Shown here: positions 32,131 through 43,624 of the stretch, in pieces
Layout: each line of letters starts with the position of its first letter
How positions within the stretch are numbered: position 1 is the first letter of the stretch
Assembly (NCBI GenBank): GCA_002786025.1
Contig: NHNW01000005.1
Span: 868,001 to 932,000 of the forward strand
DNA length: 64,000 nucleotides
Direction: 5' to 3'
Source of the DNA: Zasmidium citrigriseum
Lineage: Eukaryota > Ascomycota > Dothideomycetes > Mycosphaerellales > Mycosphaerellaceae
The notes under the pieces: model-generated
The model's input: only the letters and a program-made list of their open reading frames with translations
What the model was told of the DNA's origin: nothing
The model's database searches: none
Translations under genes and position numbers: made by a program

Positions 32131-33363
32131 CTAAACCCTCCCACCCCCGCCCGGCAGCCTCACACTCCCCCTACTCGTCTGCTGCGCCCAAACATTCTCC
32201 TCGTCCTCCTCATCCCCAACCAAACCCTCCCTCTCAGGCCCATCAAGAGCTCCATACTGTCCCTCCCTCATCCTCCCCGAAGCCCATCTAGGCCAAACAC
32301 CCACCCTCCTCCGATTCCAAAGAACATACCCGACAGCACCCATAACTCCCATCGCAACCACGATGAACAAGAAGATAACCAATCCGTTTCCTCTCTTTGC
32401 AACAGGGGCTAAGCCATCGTCTTTAACGACATAAGCCAAAGCGATCCCCATAACGCCCTCTAGACTCCCGTCTTCGTTGATCATAGGTGTGTATTTGACT
32501 GTGTCGTAATCTGCTTTGATTTTCCATTCGTCGCCCACATCTACTCTCCCCGTATCAGAACAAAAGCCCATCGAATCGATATGCCCTTCGCGGTACTTCG
32601 GCAGAGAAACACAGACCGCTTTCCCGTTCTTCAGAACTTCGAGCTTTTCGCCTCCGTCGTGGAGATGTGTCCCTATCAGCACGATTCGACCCTGGAAGTC
32701 GGACGTGTGAGGCGGGCTGGAGTAGGAGAAATAGGAGGCGTTGGCGGCGGGNNNNNNNNNNNNNNNNNNNGCCGCCGATGTCGAGCCAGTAGGGCGTTAC
32801 GGGTTGCATGGTTGAGGGAGGGTCGATGGTGAAACCCCAAGTAACGGAGAGAACGACTTCCTGCTCGGTATCGTGCATGTTCATCAACTCCCCACCAAAC
32901 CTCAACCTATCATTCTCTCCCAAGAAATACCCAACCTCCTCCTTCCTACAACATCCTCATTAGCACACCCCTCCACCCGCCAAAAGAAAAAAGAAAATAC
33001 TCACACCCTCCCCTCAAAATCAACAACCCCCCTCTCATTCCCACTCGCAAAGAACCTCTCCCCTTGCCCATCCCCACAAACACTATCCTCCCTCTCGGTA
33101 TTCTCAAAAACAACATGATGCATCCACATCCCGTTCTCCGCGTTTGCCTCCGAGCTGTCCGGATATTCGAGGTGGGCTTGCATGTACGTGATCGCGCAGT
33201 CGGAGCAAGGTGCGGGAACTTCGGAGTGGAAGTGCATCATGCCGTCGGAGTGTTGGCGGGAAGGGACGGTGTAGTGGCCATATGAGATTTTCGTGCGTTC
33301 GGTTGCGGCGGCGGCGGGGCAGAGGGCTGCTGCTAAGAGTAGGAGGGGTGGGAGGAAGAACAT
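32131..33363 (-). CDS. Secreted type I membrane protein with SURNod19/PHM-like histidine motifs
   Basis: Two exons (33363-33005, 32945-32131; intron 59 bp) encode roughly 390 residues, interrupted by an assembly gap at 32752-32770. The signal peptide MFFLPPLLLLAAALCPAAAA precedes an ectodomain containing ISYGHYTVPSRQHSDGMMHFHSEVPAPCSDC, NGMWMHHVVFENTER and, after the gap, GTHLHDGG. A single TM segment (LVIFLFIVVAMGVMGAVGYVLW) follows, with a cytosolic Arg/Gly/Glu-rich tail. The His pairs MHHVV and THLHDGG resemble copper-binding sites of the peptidyl-monooxygenase fold and the SURNod19 family, from memory of the family only. Copper binding is therefore an inference. Confidence 0.7.
32752..32770. 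other. Assembly gap (19 N) inside a coding exon
   Basis: Nineteen Ns interrupt exon 2 of the preceding gene. Both flanks read in one frame only if the missing length is a multiple of three, so 19 cannot be the true length. The flanks are GC-rich (GGCGGCGGG ... GCCGCC on the plus strand), which is a likely cause of the assembly failure. Confidence 0.95.
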
Positions 33364-33915
33364 CGTTGTCCGGGTTTGTCGTTGGTGGCCAGAAGATGGT
33401 TGTTTCATGGGTCTTGGTATAGTCTTTCGCGGGATCGAGGTGGAGGTAAGTCCATATTGGCTGCCTGGTGACCAGCCTCAATCCTCCTCCGTGGTGACGC
33501 GGCAGGGGCAGCACAGCGTTCGTGCAACGAGAGAGACCAGGGCACACTTTGTTCGCATGTTGCATGCCTAGAGTATACGACCAATCAAGCCAATGTGTTC
33601 CTGCTTCACAGTCAGCCGAAGGATTGCAGGTCGTATTCCGTATATGCTTGGCTCGAGAGTTGTCACCATACTCAGCGATTCGCTGACTTGAAGAGTGATG
33701 AATGCCAAAGGAGGCTGCAATGATACAGTTTTCGATTCTTCGAATCAAGTACATAGCCCGCATCTAGCGGGCAAAACGTAAAGCAAATCCCTTTTCTAGC
33801 CATCTATCCGTGGCGTGTCCCGAGTTCCCCACCAGCGCCTTCGCTCATGTTAACAAATTCATCAAATCAAAAATCAAAAATCAAACCCAAGGCCCGCCAA
33901 AACTCCCGATTGTTA

Positions 33916-36900
33916 TCATGATGCAGTTGGAGGATCTATCGTTGTTGTACCATTCACCGTTGTCTCAGCAGGCGCTTCGGCCTCCGTGACCACGCTTTCC
34001 ACGCCCTTGGTCGTCTCTACGGTGGGTTTCGAAGATTCGCCGTTCGGCGCGGCGGTCGGCATACCGTTCCTAGCAGCATTGTCTGGCAATGGTGAAGGCG
34101 TGCAATAGTCTGTCAAGACCTTCTTCAACATCGGCCTCTTGATGGGCTTTGCCAAGAAGTAGTCCATGCCAGATCCATAGCACTCATCGATATTGCTCTG
34201 CTCAGCAAAAGCAGTCAAAGCCACGATCGGTCTCTTGAAGCCCGCTTGTCTGATCAGCTTCGTACTCGTCAAGCCGTCCATGTTGGGCATCTGAATGTCC
34301 ATGAAGATGAGGTCGAAAGGCGCCCCTGGCTGCACATTCTCCAGGTTCGCGGGTGCCGACTTCATCTTGACAAGGTCCAGAGCCTTTTGACCATCTTCGG
34401 CGATCGTCACGTCCACGATCTTCTCCAACTTGAGCATCCGGAGAATGACTTCCTGGTTGACTTTGTTGTCCTCCGCGACCAAGACTCTGACGTTGCTGAA
34501 GTCCTGACCCGTTTGCCTTTTGCCGGCTCTGGCTTCTTTCGTTGCTTGCTTCACCGCTTGCTTAAGTGGCGTATCGGGTGATTTGGCTGCTGTTGGACTG
34601 GGTGTGATATCCACAGATTTCCTGTCAACCTTTGGCTTTGCGTTTGTATCAACCAGTATGGTTCCAGGTGCAACCACGGCGCCATTGCTACTGCGGTTGG
34701 TCGATTGTCTGCTCAGCGACGAGGTCTCGGGTTTCTCACCCAGGGCCAATGACTGGCGTCTAGAAGCTGTTGAAGAAGCGTTGGTGATAGCTTCCTGCGA
34801 AGACTTTGGTGTATCCGTCCGGAAGAGCACATGTCTGAGGGGTACCTTCATCGTGAAGCTGCTGCCTTCTCCGAGTTTGCTCTTGACTCCAATACTGCCT
34901 CTCATTAGACTGGCAAGTTGGGAACAGATACTTAGCCCGAGACCAGTACCACTATGCTTCCTACTCAAGCCAACATCGCCCTGGACAAACGGCTCGAAGA
35001 TGCGGTGCTGATCTTCTGGTGCAATGCCCGGTCCAGTGTCCTTGACTTCAAACTCGATGAAGAGATCCTTTCCGGGTGGTGCAATGCTCTTCTCATGCAC
35101 TTGAGAAGCCTCGCGGGGGTTGATGAAGTTCGCAGTGCCGCTGCTGACTGAGCCAAGCATGGTAGAATCCCGGTTTCTCTGCGGATGCTGAGAAGAGCGG
35201 TCTTGCACCGACGGTCGCCTTGTTGGCCGTTCCGTCAAGCATCGTATGGTAACTGTCACTGATCCATTCTCAGGCGTGAACTTCAGGCCATTGGAGACCA
35301 AATTTATGACGACCTGCAGGAGTCGATGGACATCGCCCCAAAGCGTAATTTCTCTCAACTTTCCTGACACCCCAAGCATGTCTCCAGGAATGTCGTCAAA
35401 TGCCACTCTCAAGTTGATCTTCCTGTCCTTGGCTTGCTCGCCGAATATGGAAATGACCTGGTTCTCCATATCCCTGAGACTGAATTCTTTCTCCTCAAGT
35501 GTCAAGACCTGATGGCCAACTTGATTTGTGCTGAACGTGAGGAGATCATTGAGAGTTCGAAGGAGAAGATCGCCACTCTTGTAGATGATGCCAAGTGATC
35601 TTCGAAGTTTGTGCGGGTCGTCTTCTTCCATGCACACCGCGCACATTCCCAGAATGCCGTTCAAAGGTGTTTTGAGCTCGTGACTGACGTTGGCGACGAA
35701 TAGGGTTTTGCTTTCATTGGCGGCTTCCGCGGCTTTCTTACTATGCTCCAGCTCGATCGTCCTTTGGCGCACGCGGTCCTCGAGCTTGGTGTATTGCATG
35801 AAGAGCTCATCGCTCATATCGTTAAACGTCCTGATAAGATCGTACATCTCATCTTTGATCCAGGATTTCCCTGGTTTCACTTTGCCCGGGATGCGAAATT
35901 TCTTCTCATCGCCCTCACGACTCTCCACGTGCGATGCATTCCTTCGACTGCGCCATCTGGTGATTGCGGTGAAGATTGCACCCTTCTTCGCAGAAGAGCA
36001 TTCGTGACAATCCGATGGGCACTCGTTTCCAAGCGTCTGACTGCTTCCATAGCTGCTCCCACTACGATGAGGCGGATCGATCGTTTCCTCGCTCGCGGCC
36101 CGAAGCCAGATAATAGGTCGAATGAACCAGTGGGCCAATGGAAAGGAGACGATGAAAAGGAATCCAGCAACTCCGAATAAACAGGACAGGATGATTGTGC
36201 GCAGAGTGTTGATAGGCTCCCAGACTTCATCGCGCGATTGTTCCACAACCACGATCCAATCTACCAGATCTGAAGGAGGGATTGAGTATCCTACTGAGAC
36301 AGCCTTGTCCTCCTCGTTGTGCGTTCGAAGCACGTTGCCCGTGTCGTCAGAGTTTTCATCAAGCATTGCTGTTGCGACTGCGGGATATTGACTCGCGGGA
36401 AACGGAGGGTTCTCAGTTCCAACCACATGGTTTGCGTGACGAGATGCAGCACTGGAGTTGAGGGGAAGCAGATATCGGACTTCTGCATTGTCGGATCGGT
36501 CAGTGCCAAGCACACCGGGGGTAAACAGATTCGTGTCATTGACAGGGCCGAGAAGGAGGGTCTGTCCAGTCTTGCCGAGACCACGCTGATCCTGAATCGT
36601 TTGTTGAATGAAGCGCGCATCCGTCGTGACGGTGACCCAGCCGAGAACATCAGTGCTATTTGTAATGTTCACAACTGCCAACGTGAGGGAGAGCAGGGAG
36701 AAGGTCTCGTTGACTAATAGCGGGCCAAGAATGAGTGTTGAGGATGGAAGAATGGTGAACCCATTGAACGTCGCAATGTAATTCGGATAGGGCGGATTGT
36801 TCACTTCAGAGATGGTCAGATTCGGGTAGAGGGCTGGCGGATACCCCATGTCACGGTCTCCAAGGTTGGCAGGAGTGCCATCCGCGTTGTTCCACGGCAA

Positions 36901-37338
36901 GACAATGGATTCAGAGCTGTTGCCTGTGCCATTGAAGACGCTGTACTGCCCTGCCGGTCCGGAAATGTTTCGCGGAAAGACCATGGCCTGCAGAACGAGA
37001 GAATTGCTGAGCGGGCCCACATCTCCAAGTGTTGCTTCCAAGTCCCGTTCAGCCGTCATCCAATTTTGGTCACTGGTATCGGATCCATTGTTGTAACGAG
37101 CCAGAGCGCCTTGAAGGACGGCTCGAGTGGTGACAAAGGTAGCAGCCGTCTGCATCAGCTCTAGATTGTAAGCGACTTGGGCTGCCTTGAGCGAGGCAGT
37201 TGTCTCGAGGCGCTCGGCAGAGAGATTCAGGACGAAGTCGTGATTTGCGACCCATGTCGCAATGGCTAGCACGGCCAGACCTATACATCCCGATAGAATG
37301 AGAAGTAAGGACAGCTGCTGGCGCACAGAGATTCGCAT
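33916..37338 (-). CDS. Sln1-type (group VI) hybrid histidine kinase
   Basis: A single 1140-residue exon. TM1 spans about residues 9-30 (LSLLLILSGCIGLAVLAIATW), an ectodomain of about 350 residues with several NxS/T sites follows, and TM2 is at about 380-402. A cytosolic linker leads to the dimerisation helix with phospho-acceptor His553 (VSHELKTPLNGILGM). The HATPase has an N box near 680 (INLVSNGLKFTPEN) and G boxes (DTGPGIAPED near 770, SGTGLGLS near 797). The C-terminal receiver has VRVLVAEDNKVNQEV, phospho-acceptor Asp1014 (FMDIQMP) and the Lys of LAKPIKR. The layout matches the osmosensing Sln1 branch at the plasma membrane, which feeds the Ypd1-Ssk1-Hog1 phosphorelay (family knowledge). 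Confidence 0.95.
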   Translation of the reverse strand: MRISVRQQLSLLLILSGCIGLAVLAIATWVANHDFVLNLSAERLETTASLKAAQVAYNLELMQTAATFVTTRAVLQGALARYNNGSDTSDQNWMTAERDLEATLGDVGPLSNSLVLQAMVFPRNISGPAGQYSVFNGTGNSSESIVLPWNNADGTPANLGDRDMGYPPALYPNLTISEVNNPPYPNYIATFNGFTILPSSTLILGPLLVNETFSLLSLTLAVVNITNSTDVLGWVTVTTDARFIQQTIQDQRGLGKTGQTLLLGPVNDTNLFTPGVLGTDRSDNAEVRYLLPLNSSAASRHANHVVGTENPPFPASQYPAVATAMLDENSDDTGNVLRTHNEEDKAVSVGYSIPPSDLVDWIVVVEQSRDEVWEPINTLRTIILSCLFGVAGFLFIVSFPLAHWFIRPIIWLRAASEETIDPPHRSGSSYGSSQTLGNECPSDCHECSSAKKGAIFTAITRWRSRRNASHVESREGDEKKFRIPGKVKPGKSWIKDEMYDLIRTFNDMSDELFMQYTKLEDRVRQRTIELEHSKKAAEAANESKTLFVANVSHELKTPLNGILGMCAVCMEEDDPHKLRRSLGIIYKSGDLLLRTLNDLLTFSTNQVGHQVLTLEEKEFSLRDMENQVISIFGEQAKDRKINLRVAFDDIPGDMLGVSGKLREITLWGDVHRLLQVVINLVSNGLKFTPENGSVTVTIRCLTERPTRRPSVQDRSSQHPQRNRDSTMLGSVSSGTANFINPREASQVHEKSIAPPGKDLFIEFEVKDTGPGIAPEDQHRIFEPFVQGDVGLSRKHSGTGLGLSICSQLASLMRGSIGVKSKLGEGSSFTMKVPLRHVLFRTDTPKSSQEAITNASSTASRRQSLALGEKPETSSLSRQSTNRSSNGAVVAPGTILVDTNAKPKVDRKSVDITPSPTAAKSPDTPLKQAVKQATKEARAGKRQTGQDFSNVRVLVAEDNKVNQEVILRMLKLEKIVDVTIAEDGQKALDLVKMKSAPANLENVQPGAPFDLIFMDIQMPNMDGLTSTKLIRQAGFKRPIVALTAFAEQSNIDECYGSGMDYFLAKPIKRPMLKKVLTDYCTPSPLPDNAARNGMPTAAPNGESSKPTVETTKGVESVVTEAEAPAETTVNGTTTIDPPTAS

Positions 37339-38834
37339 CGTCTTCGGGGCGGGTTGCCTTCTCCCGAGTGGGAGAAGCTCCCCGGGCGCGTCCTAGGTGG
37401 TCGACGCCGTGGCAGCAGATGCGATGCTGAAGTTCCAGAGGTGAGGTCTCAGTGAGGTTCCAGGCGTCGTTGAGGGTGGCCTATGCCCGCTGCCCCCGCC
37501 GCATCTCCAAGCACTACCACGCCCCCCAAGCCCCCGGGTGAGACGTGTGTGCTGATTGTCCACGCGGCTTTCTGCCGGCTGGTCCAAGGGACACCGGTAG
37601 GAATTGTTTGTGAGTCCGGTTTCGAGTGTCGCGTGTGGTGGTGAAGACAGGCAGCGATGGAGGAAGTGGCAGATTGCACGGCGTCCGCAGAGGCTCAGCG
37701 GTCTCAGCCTTCGGTGGCGCCGGGGGTTGCTGACAGACGCATCTGGATGCGAGGGCCAATCCACCGTGTTGGTCAGGGATTGGAGATATCACCCCGCTCA
37801 GTCAGCCGCTTAGAGTGTGTCGATAGTCTGAATGTAGATTGAGCTTGCCCAGAAGTGTAAGCGATACGACTGATATCCGCGTGTTGCAGCGCAAGTAGGC
37901 CCTATTTGATTGATTACGATCTCGCAATTTCGTTGAACACCTCCAACTTCCGCCCGACACGAAGGATGGCTTGGCACAAATTTCCGGTCGTCGTCGGGTC
38001 CGTCGTACCATAATCTTCTCCAAAGTCGACACTGTACGGCCGAGCAAAACATTGTCACATCACAGACATGCCGTTGCTCATCATCTTCCCGCCTGAACGA
38101 CCTGAACATATCTTCCTCTCGCTCGATGCCAGACAATGTTGAGACACCTCCGCTGTTGCCAAGAAGATCCTTCCAAAGCTTCCCGTCCGACGTGCTTCCT
38201 CTCGCTTCCACCGCGCCCACAGGAGGCCCTGATGAGTGATGCGATGCTGTTTTCTACTTGGCCTGACTGATCGCGTGACAAAGACTCTCTGCATGCATCT
38301 CGCGTCCGCATCGCCCTCAGTCGGGACATCTACGCCCGTGGCGGTCCGTCGTGGAAGAGCGACCAGGATGGCTCTTTTCGAAGGCGGGACAGCCATCTTC
38401 CGTTCTCGATCAGGGCCCAAACGAAGGATGAAGACATTCCTGGTTCCTCAGGCGAACCTCAGGCATGAATTTGCTGGACTGAAGACCGCACGCATCTGGT
38501 GGCAAGACTTTGCAGTATTTTGATCATGTCTTTACGAGAAGACAAAACTCCTATGGACGAGTGGAAGAACTCCACCCCAGGTAGGAGTAGACGATTCGAT
38601 CTTGGCAGTCTTTCACATGCGAGTGAATGCGGAGGCGAGTGAATGGACGACACCGCAAGTTGCGAGGCGCAAAACTGCAGCGGATAATTCCAAACACTGC
38701 TACCTCCTACAAACTGACTGCACCAGACTCCCTCAGTTCCGATCCAAAAAGTCGAGCATCATTCCATCCACAGCCGACCTCGACCAGCAATAACTCTTCG
38801 CCGACAGGACGGACCTCGTCCGACGCACGCAGCC
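37339..38834. other. About 1.5 kb without a convincing gene
   Basis: It is the upstream region of the Sln1-type gene, divergent from the small membrane-protein gene. Overlapping ORFs of 60-136 codons are present on both strands with no domain and no repeat. Long, regulated promoters are usual for such kinases, but I see no specific sites. Confidence 0.4.
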
Positions 38835-39475
38835 ATGCATACTCTCACGACAGCCCTCGCCGTGGTCTTGCCATGCTTGTGCGCCATGCTCCTCGCCCTC
38901 CTGCACGTCGTACGCCTCAAGAGCACCCTAGATGAAGTCGAGGCCGACCGTGTAGGTCTCGCCTATCTCTACGTCTCGTTCGCATTCTATGCGCTGCACT
39001 CGAGAATTGTGTAAGTACTCCAGTACGTACATAGACGCAGCATTTCACAAACTAACACATCACCAGCAACTGGCTCAGCACCTTCATCAACCCCCTCTGC
39101 GACAAGATCTCCCCCAATGCGAACCAGCGAGGTGGCCTCGTGTGGTTCCTCGCAGCTATCACGGGAGTCATCCAGATGGTCGCTCTTCTGCCGCTCGCCT
39201 ACCGGTCACTCGCCTTTTTCATGACAGTCGAGCCCTACCTCGCGGACAAGTTGGCGGAGGAGTTCGAGGTCGCTGCTTGGATCCTGAGCCTGTGCCTCAT
39301 GGCTTTGCTGGTGGTGTCGTCCAGACAGGTTCCAAGCAAGCTGATGGTGGTGCGCTTCACGCTCGCTTTTTCGGTCCTGCTTGCTGCGCCGGCCTACATC
39401 GTCTGGAGCGCACATTACATCGCCATTGCTTCTGGCATGATCGGCAAGATTTTGATGCCGCATCCTGCTGCCTAG
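38835..39475 (+). CDS. Small polytopic membrane protein of unknown function
   Basis: Two exons (38835-39010, 39067-39475; intron 56 bp) give 194 residues. It has about four to five predicted membrane segments: TALAVVLPCLCAMLLALLHVV at the N-terminus, YLYVSFAFYALHS, VWFLAAITGVIQMVALLPLAYR, AAWILSLCLMALLVVSS and FTLAFSVLLAAPAYIVW. The predicted loops are short and one is acidic. No known family was recognised by eye. The splice junction is in phase (GT|C in an NWLSTF context). The start at 38835 is the first ATG of the frame in an AGCCATGC context. Confidence 0.75.
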
Positions 39476-39765
39476 ATGCACATGGCGAGAGTATCAGGTC
39501 TTGCCAGCGGTGTCTGTTTTGGAGCACCTGACGGCGAGCAGCGTAGATGGGATTGTCGGCGTTCGTTATGGAAAGAAGGCAGGGAATGAAAAGTCCTGGA
39601 AGGCTGTAGAGTGGAAGCCTTCAACACCGCATTGGATACCGCCGGTGTTCGGCGTTCGGCTCCTACAGGCCGCAAGCTGAGAGTCACAGCGGGAAGGTAC
39701 GTACCTTCTTATCAACAGTTTCAACTACTTTGATCCTCTTCCATCTTCAACTTTCACAATCAACT

Positions 39766-41011
39766 ATGAGCGAAAACAAAGATCTTACAGCGAAGCCGGC
39801 ACGGCCACCCACTAAGAAGCTGCACTATGTTGACAACTGTCGGTCATGTCTCACAGCCCTCGTCATCCTCCATCATACAGCTTGCTCGTATGGCGGGATT
39901 GGGCGAAACATCTATCAATCTAGCTTCCATGCTCAAGCGTCTTCGACAGCACTGGTCGGACTGAATGGCTTCAACCAGAGCTTTGTACGTATATCAGGCG
40001 CTCCCTCATCCAGACCACCCTGCTGAAACATAACAGTTCATGGGAACATACATGTACCTGGGCGGCTACTTCTCCCGCCGAGCACTAGAACGAAAGTCAC
40101 GGGAGAACTTCATCAAAGACAGGCTATACCGCCTAGGCCTGCCCACACTCGCCTACACAGCCATCGGAGCACCGCTATGCGCAGGCATGGTGAGGGCCTG
40201 GCAGGGACAGACCGTGGACATACGCTGGCTCATCGACTACTGGAGAGAACAACGCGGCATCCGAGGACCAGTCTGGTTCACCGCAACTCTCCTCTGTTTC
40301 GACCTGGCTCTCGTCGCTTTCGATCGAGTCCAGAACGTGCTCTATACCGACAGCTCAGACGGTCCAGTACCACCACAAGGAGATAACAAAAGCATCCATC
40401 CGCTCAAGCTGTACGCCTCCATCGCCCTCTGCAGCGTCTCAGACTTCTTCATCAGGACCGTCTATCCCGTAGGCCGAGTCCTGAATCCGCTCAAACTCCA
40501 ACCTGCATATCTCTCGCAGTACATCGCAGCATACTCCCTGGGTGCCAGCGTCAGCGATTTCGAGTCCGCTATTCCCTCGCTCGCAACATGTTCTGGTCTT
40601 CTTCTCACTAGCTTGGCTAGCGGGTACATCCTCGCCCAGGGCCTCAAAGACGGATCCGTTGCGACCGCCCAAATGGCTGGAGGACGGAACACTCTGGCCG
40701 CTGCGTACGCTGTCTGGAATAACGCCAATGGATATTTGGTTGGGAGCGCGGTGCTTGCTGCTTTTAAGAAGAATTCGACTAAGCCTTGGACCGCGGTTAA
40801 TAAGATGGCGTTTCCGGCATTCTTGGTGCATATGCCTGTGATTACTTTGTTGGGTATTGCGACTGACAAGTGGGATCTGGGGCCCGTGAGTAAGACGATG
40901 CTTGTAGGCACTGCTGGTGTTGTGGGCAGTTGGATCGTTGGAGACGCTGTGGATCGGTTGTGGGTGTTTGCGAAGGGGCTTGCTTTGCAGAGGCGCGAGA
41001 AGAACATTTGA
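39766..41011 (+). CDS. Acyltransferase 3 family-like membrane protein
   Basis: Two exons (39766-39984, 40037-41011; intron 52 bp) encode 397 residues. After a Lys/Pro-rich tail the protein begins with LHYVDNCRSCLTALVILHHTACSYGG. This resembles the LDxLRxxAxxxVxxxH start of acyltransferase 3 (OafA-like) proteins, including the conserved His. It continues with about nine or ten hydrophobic helices, among them FMGTYMYLGGYFSRRAL, WFTATLLCFDLALVAF, SIALCSVSDFFIRTV, LLLTSLASGYILAQGL and AFPAFLVHMPVITLLGI. The family transfers acyl groups to sugars, sterols or lipids at membranes (family knowledge). The substrate is unknown. A clear start ATG (ATCAACTATGAG) sits downstream of a CT-rich stretch. Confidence 0.75.
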
Positions 41012-41200
41012 AGCGAGGCGGACGGACGTCAAATTAAGTGTGAGTGCTCCTCATCCTCTTTGATCATCTGGTGATGCTGACCCTATACCATCCATCAGAG
41101 ATAAGACATCAGATAACAGCATGGCCCAAAGAGGGCCAACAAGCGACGTCGCACAAGACCACATTCCACCCACCTCCCATCCCTTCCTCCGCACAATACA

Positions 41201-42711
41201 ATGCTCGCCCGTCCCGTGTGCGCGAACCGTGCCGTGTCTTCCATTCTAACAAACCATGCTAAGCAAAGATCGACAGCCATGCGAATGGTCCTCTCCCGCA
41301 GACCTGGCACACTAGCCCTAGCATCACTGCTTCTCTTCGCTTCCCTGGCCTTCTGGAACATCTCCCGACGCTCATCCTCATCACTACCTCCAGAACTAGC
41401 CGCAGCTCTAACCTCAAGGAAACCTGATCTCCTACGATGTCGCAAGATCCCCGGCGTATCGGACACATTGATAGTAGTGAAAACCGGCGCCACGGACTTC
41501 ACAGCCCAACTCCCCATCCACTTCGACACGACCTTCCTCTGCACACCTAATTATATCATCTTCAGCGACCATAGCGAAATCTTTCGCGGTCAACAGATCC
41601 ACGACGTCTTGGAGACTGTTTCTGAGGACATCATCTTGGATCATCCGGACTTTGATCTTTACCGACGGTTAAGGAAGGATGGCAGAGCTGCGTTGGCGCC
41701 GGGGGAGAGTAGACAGGTGGTGTTTAAGGCTATTGAGGGGGATGTTACGGGTGGGAAGGGGGAGAGTGCTGGGTGGAAGTTGGATAAGTGGAAGTTTTTG
41801 CCGATGTTGAATCAGACGTGAGTTTGAGTCAGAATCTCTGATTAGGGATTGAAGATTGGAGGCTGATATGATAGGGTTGGGATAGATTGGCGTCAAACCC
41901 CGGATACAAATGGTACCTCTTCATCGAACCCGACACGGCAATCCTCTGGTCCACAGTCCTCGCCTACCAAAGGCACCTCGACCACACCAAACCCTACTAC
42001 CTCGGCTCCCAAAACTACATCGGCCCCATCGAATTCGCCCACGGCGGCTCCGGCTACCTCGTCTCCTCCACCGCCCTTTCGCGAGTAGTCCAATACTACA
42101 CCCAGCACAAGCCCGACCTGGAGCACTTCACCAACGAGCAATGGGCCGGCGACTGCGTCGCAGGCGAGACGTTCAAACGAGCCGACGCCGCGCTCACTCG
42201 CGCCTGGCCGATTATCCAGGGCGATCATCCGGGGGAGTTTCCTTGGGGACGGATGCATGGTGAGAGGAGTGTTTGGTGTTTTCCGAGTTTGAGCTGGCAT
42301 CATATGGGGATGAGGGATGTGGAGGATTTATGGGAGTTTGAGATGAGGTGGATTACGGAGGGGGGTCTTGATCGGGGGGATGGGTATTTGAGGTATCGGG
42401 ATGTTTTTACGGAGTATGTGATGCCGCAGATGAAGACCGTGAGGTCGAATTGGGACAATTTGTCTGAGGATGTTGAGGAGGATGTCACGGATCTGACTAG
42501 TTGTTTTCGGGCTTGTGAAAGGGTCTCGGGGTGTTTGCAGTATCGATTTGATCTGCAGAAGAAGAGATGCACGACGTCGACGGAGCCGAAGCTGGGGAAA
42601 GAGGAAAGTCAAGAGGAGTTTGTAAGTGGGTGGTTGTATGAACGAGTGGAGAAGTGGAGGGAGGCGAGGCCGGATTGTGTGGGAGACTTCTGGATTACCG
42701 GGAACGATTAA
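41201..42711 (+). CDS. Golgi-type glycosyltransferase with C-terminal PAN-like module
   Basis: Two exons (41201-41817, 41886-42711; intron 68 bp) give 480 residues. It is a type II membrane protein with a short N-terminal tail and a signal anchor (TLALASLLLFASLAFWNIS), then a luminal domain. Motifs of the fungal GT31-like/fringe-related family are clear: DTLIVVKTGATDF, THFDTTFLCTPNYIIFSD-type, and LDKWKFLPMLNQT. KWYLFIEPDTAI with its acidic EPDT (DxD-like) site, YYLGSQNYIGPIEFAHGGSGYLVS and EQWAGDCVAGETF follow. The C-terminus has a cysteine-paired region (TDLTSCFRACERVSGCLQYRF), similar to a PAN/apple module. An alternative start at 41279 would shorten the tail. Substrate and linkage are unknown. 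Confidence 0.85.
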
Positions 42712-42915
42712 GTCGGATGTTGCGTTTCCTGCAGAAAGGGAGACCGCCGCTCGGCAGCTCAAAGCCAAAACCAGCCACGTTCTATGATGCCTCCTGCAAA
42801 GCGGTACATCACCAAATTCGCCCGGAGAATACCGCAATCCAAAGCTGCCACCACCATCCCACATCTTTCCGAGCAGCGTATCCGAAACACCCCCCCCCCC
42901 TCTCTCTCATGTCCC

Positions 42916-43624
42916 TCAGATGAACTTGAGACGGTACTGCACACAACCAGTGACGACAGGTCCCTCGACAAGAAATTCGAAGTTCCAGCCATACTTCTCC
43001 CGCAAGCACTTCGCCACCTCATCCACTGGCCAGGCTTCATATCCCCACGCAGTGCCACGACGAATCTGCTTCCGATTCTTTTCTCCTACAGCGCGGAGTA
43101 CTCTCCCTATCATGCGCACCTGACCGCCGATCAGACCGCTCTTGTCGTCGAAGGGTCCGGAAAGGAAGACGGCGAACTCAAACCTCTCACGGTAGTAGTA
43201 AGGAAGTGTCTCTTTGCGGATCGCACGACAGACTCGAGTGATGGAAGGCTGGTGGTAATAGCGGAATTTCGTATCTCTTGTTCGCTCAAAGGTTGTGAAA
43301 CGCCCGCGAAGGGTCTGGTGGTTGAAGTTCTGCAAGTCCACGACTGCGTCGTCGACGGCCATCTTCGTGATCTTGGACCAGATCTCGGCGGGCAGGTTGA
43401 AGAGCGGGAACGACTGTGCGCTGGTGTCAGCGATTGATTTGAGCATGGTGGCAGGTCTTTGGCACCTTGAGTTGCGTGCCGCCATCAGCGGCCGTCTCGT
43501 TGCCAGGGACAGCTTGGTCTGGACCAATTGCGAGTGAGTCGATCAATGCATCAAGGCGTGGTTGTTCAGCTGCCGTCTTGTCGTCAGAGGCGACCTGATT
43601 TGGCTGCATTGCGAGCGAGGCCAT
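42916..43624 (-). CDS. F-box/2EXR-like domain protein
   Basis: Two exons (43624-43466, 43413-42916; intron 52 bp) give 218 residues. Exon 1 supplies an acidic leader (MASLAMQPNQVASDDKTAA). Exon 2 opens with SFPLFNLPAEIWSKITKMAVDD, the LPxEIWxKI motif that begins fungal F-box-like and 2EXR domains, and continues with FRYYHQPSITRVCRAIRKETLPYYYRERFEFAV. The family typically works in ubiquitin-ligase adaptor or unknown roles (family knowledge). The splice phase (0) is supported by a CTGAC branch site. The alternative start at 43485 in exon 2's frame would skip the leader and leave the acceptor unexplained. The DNA 3' of it overlaps nothing else. Confidence 0.65.
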
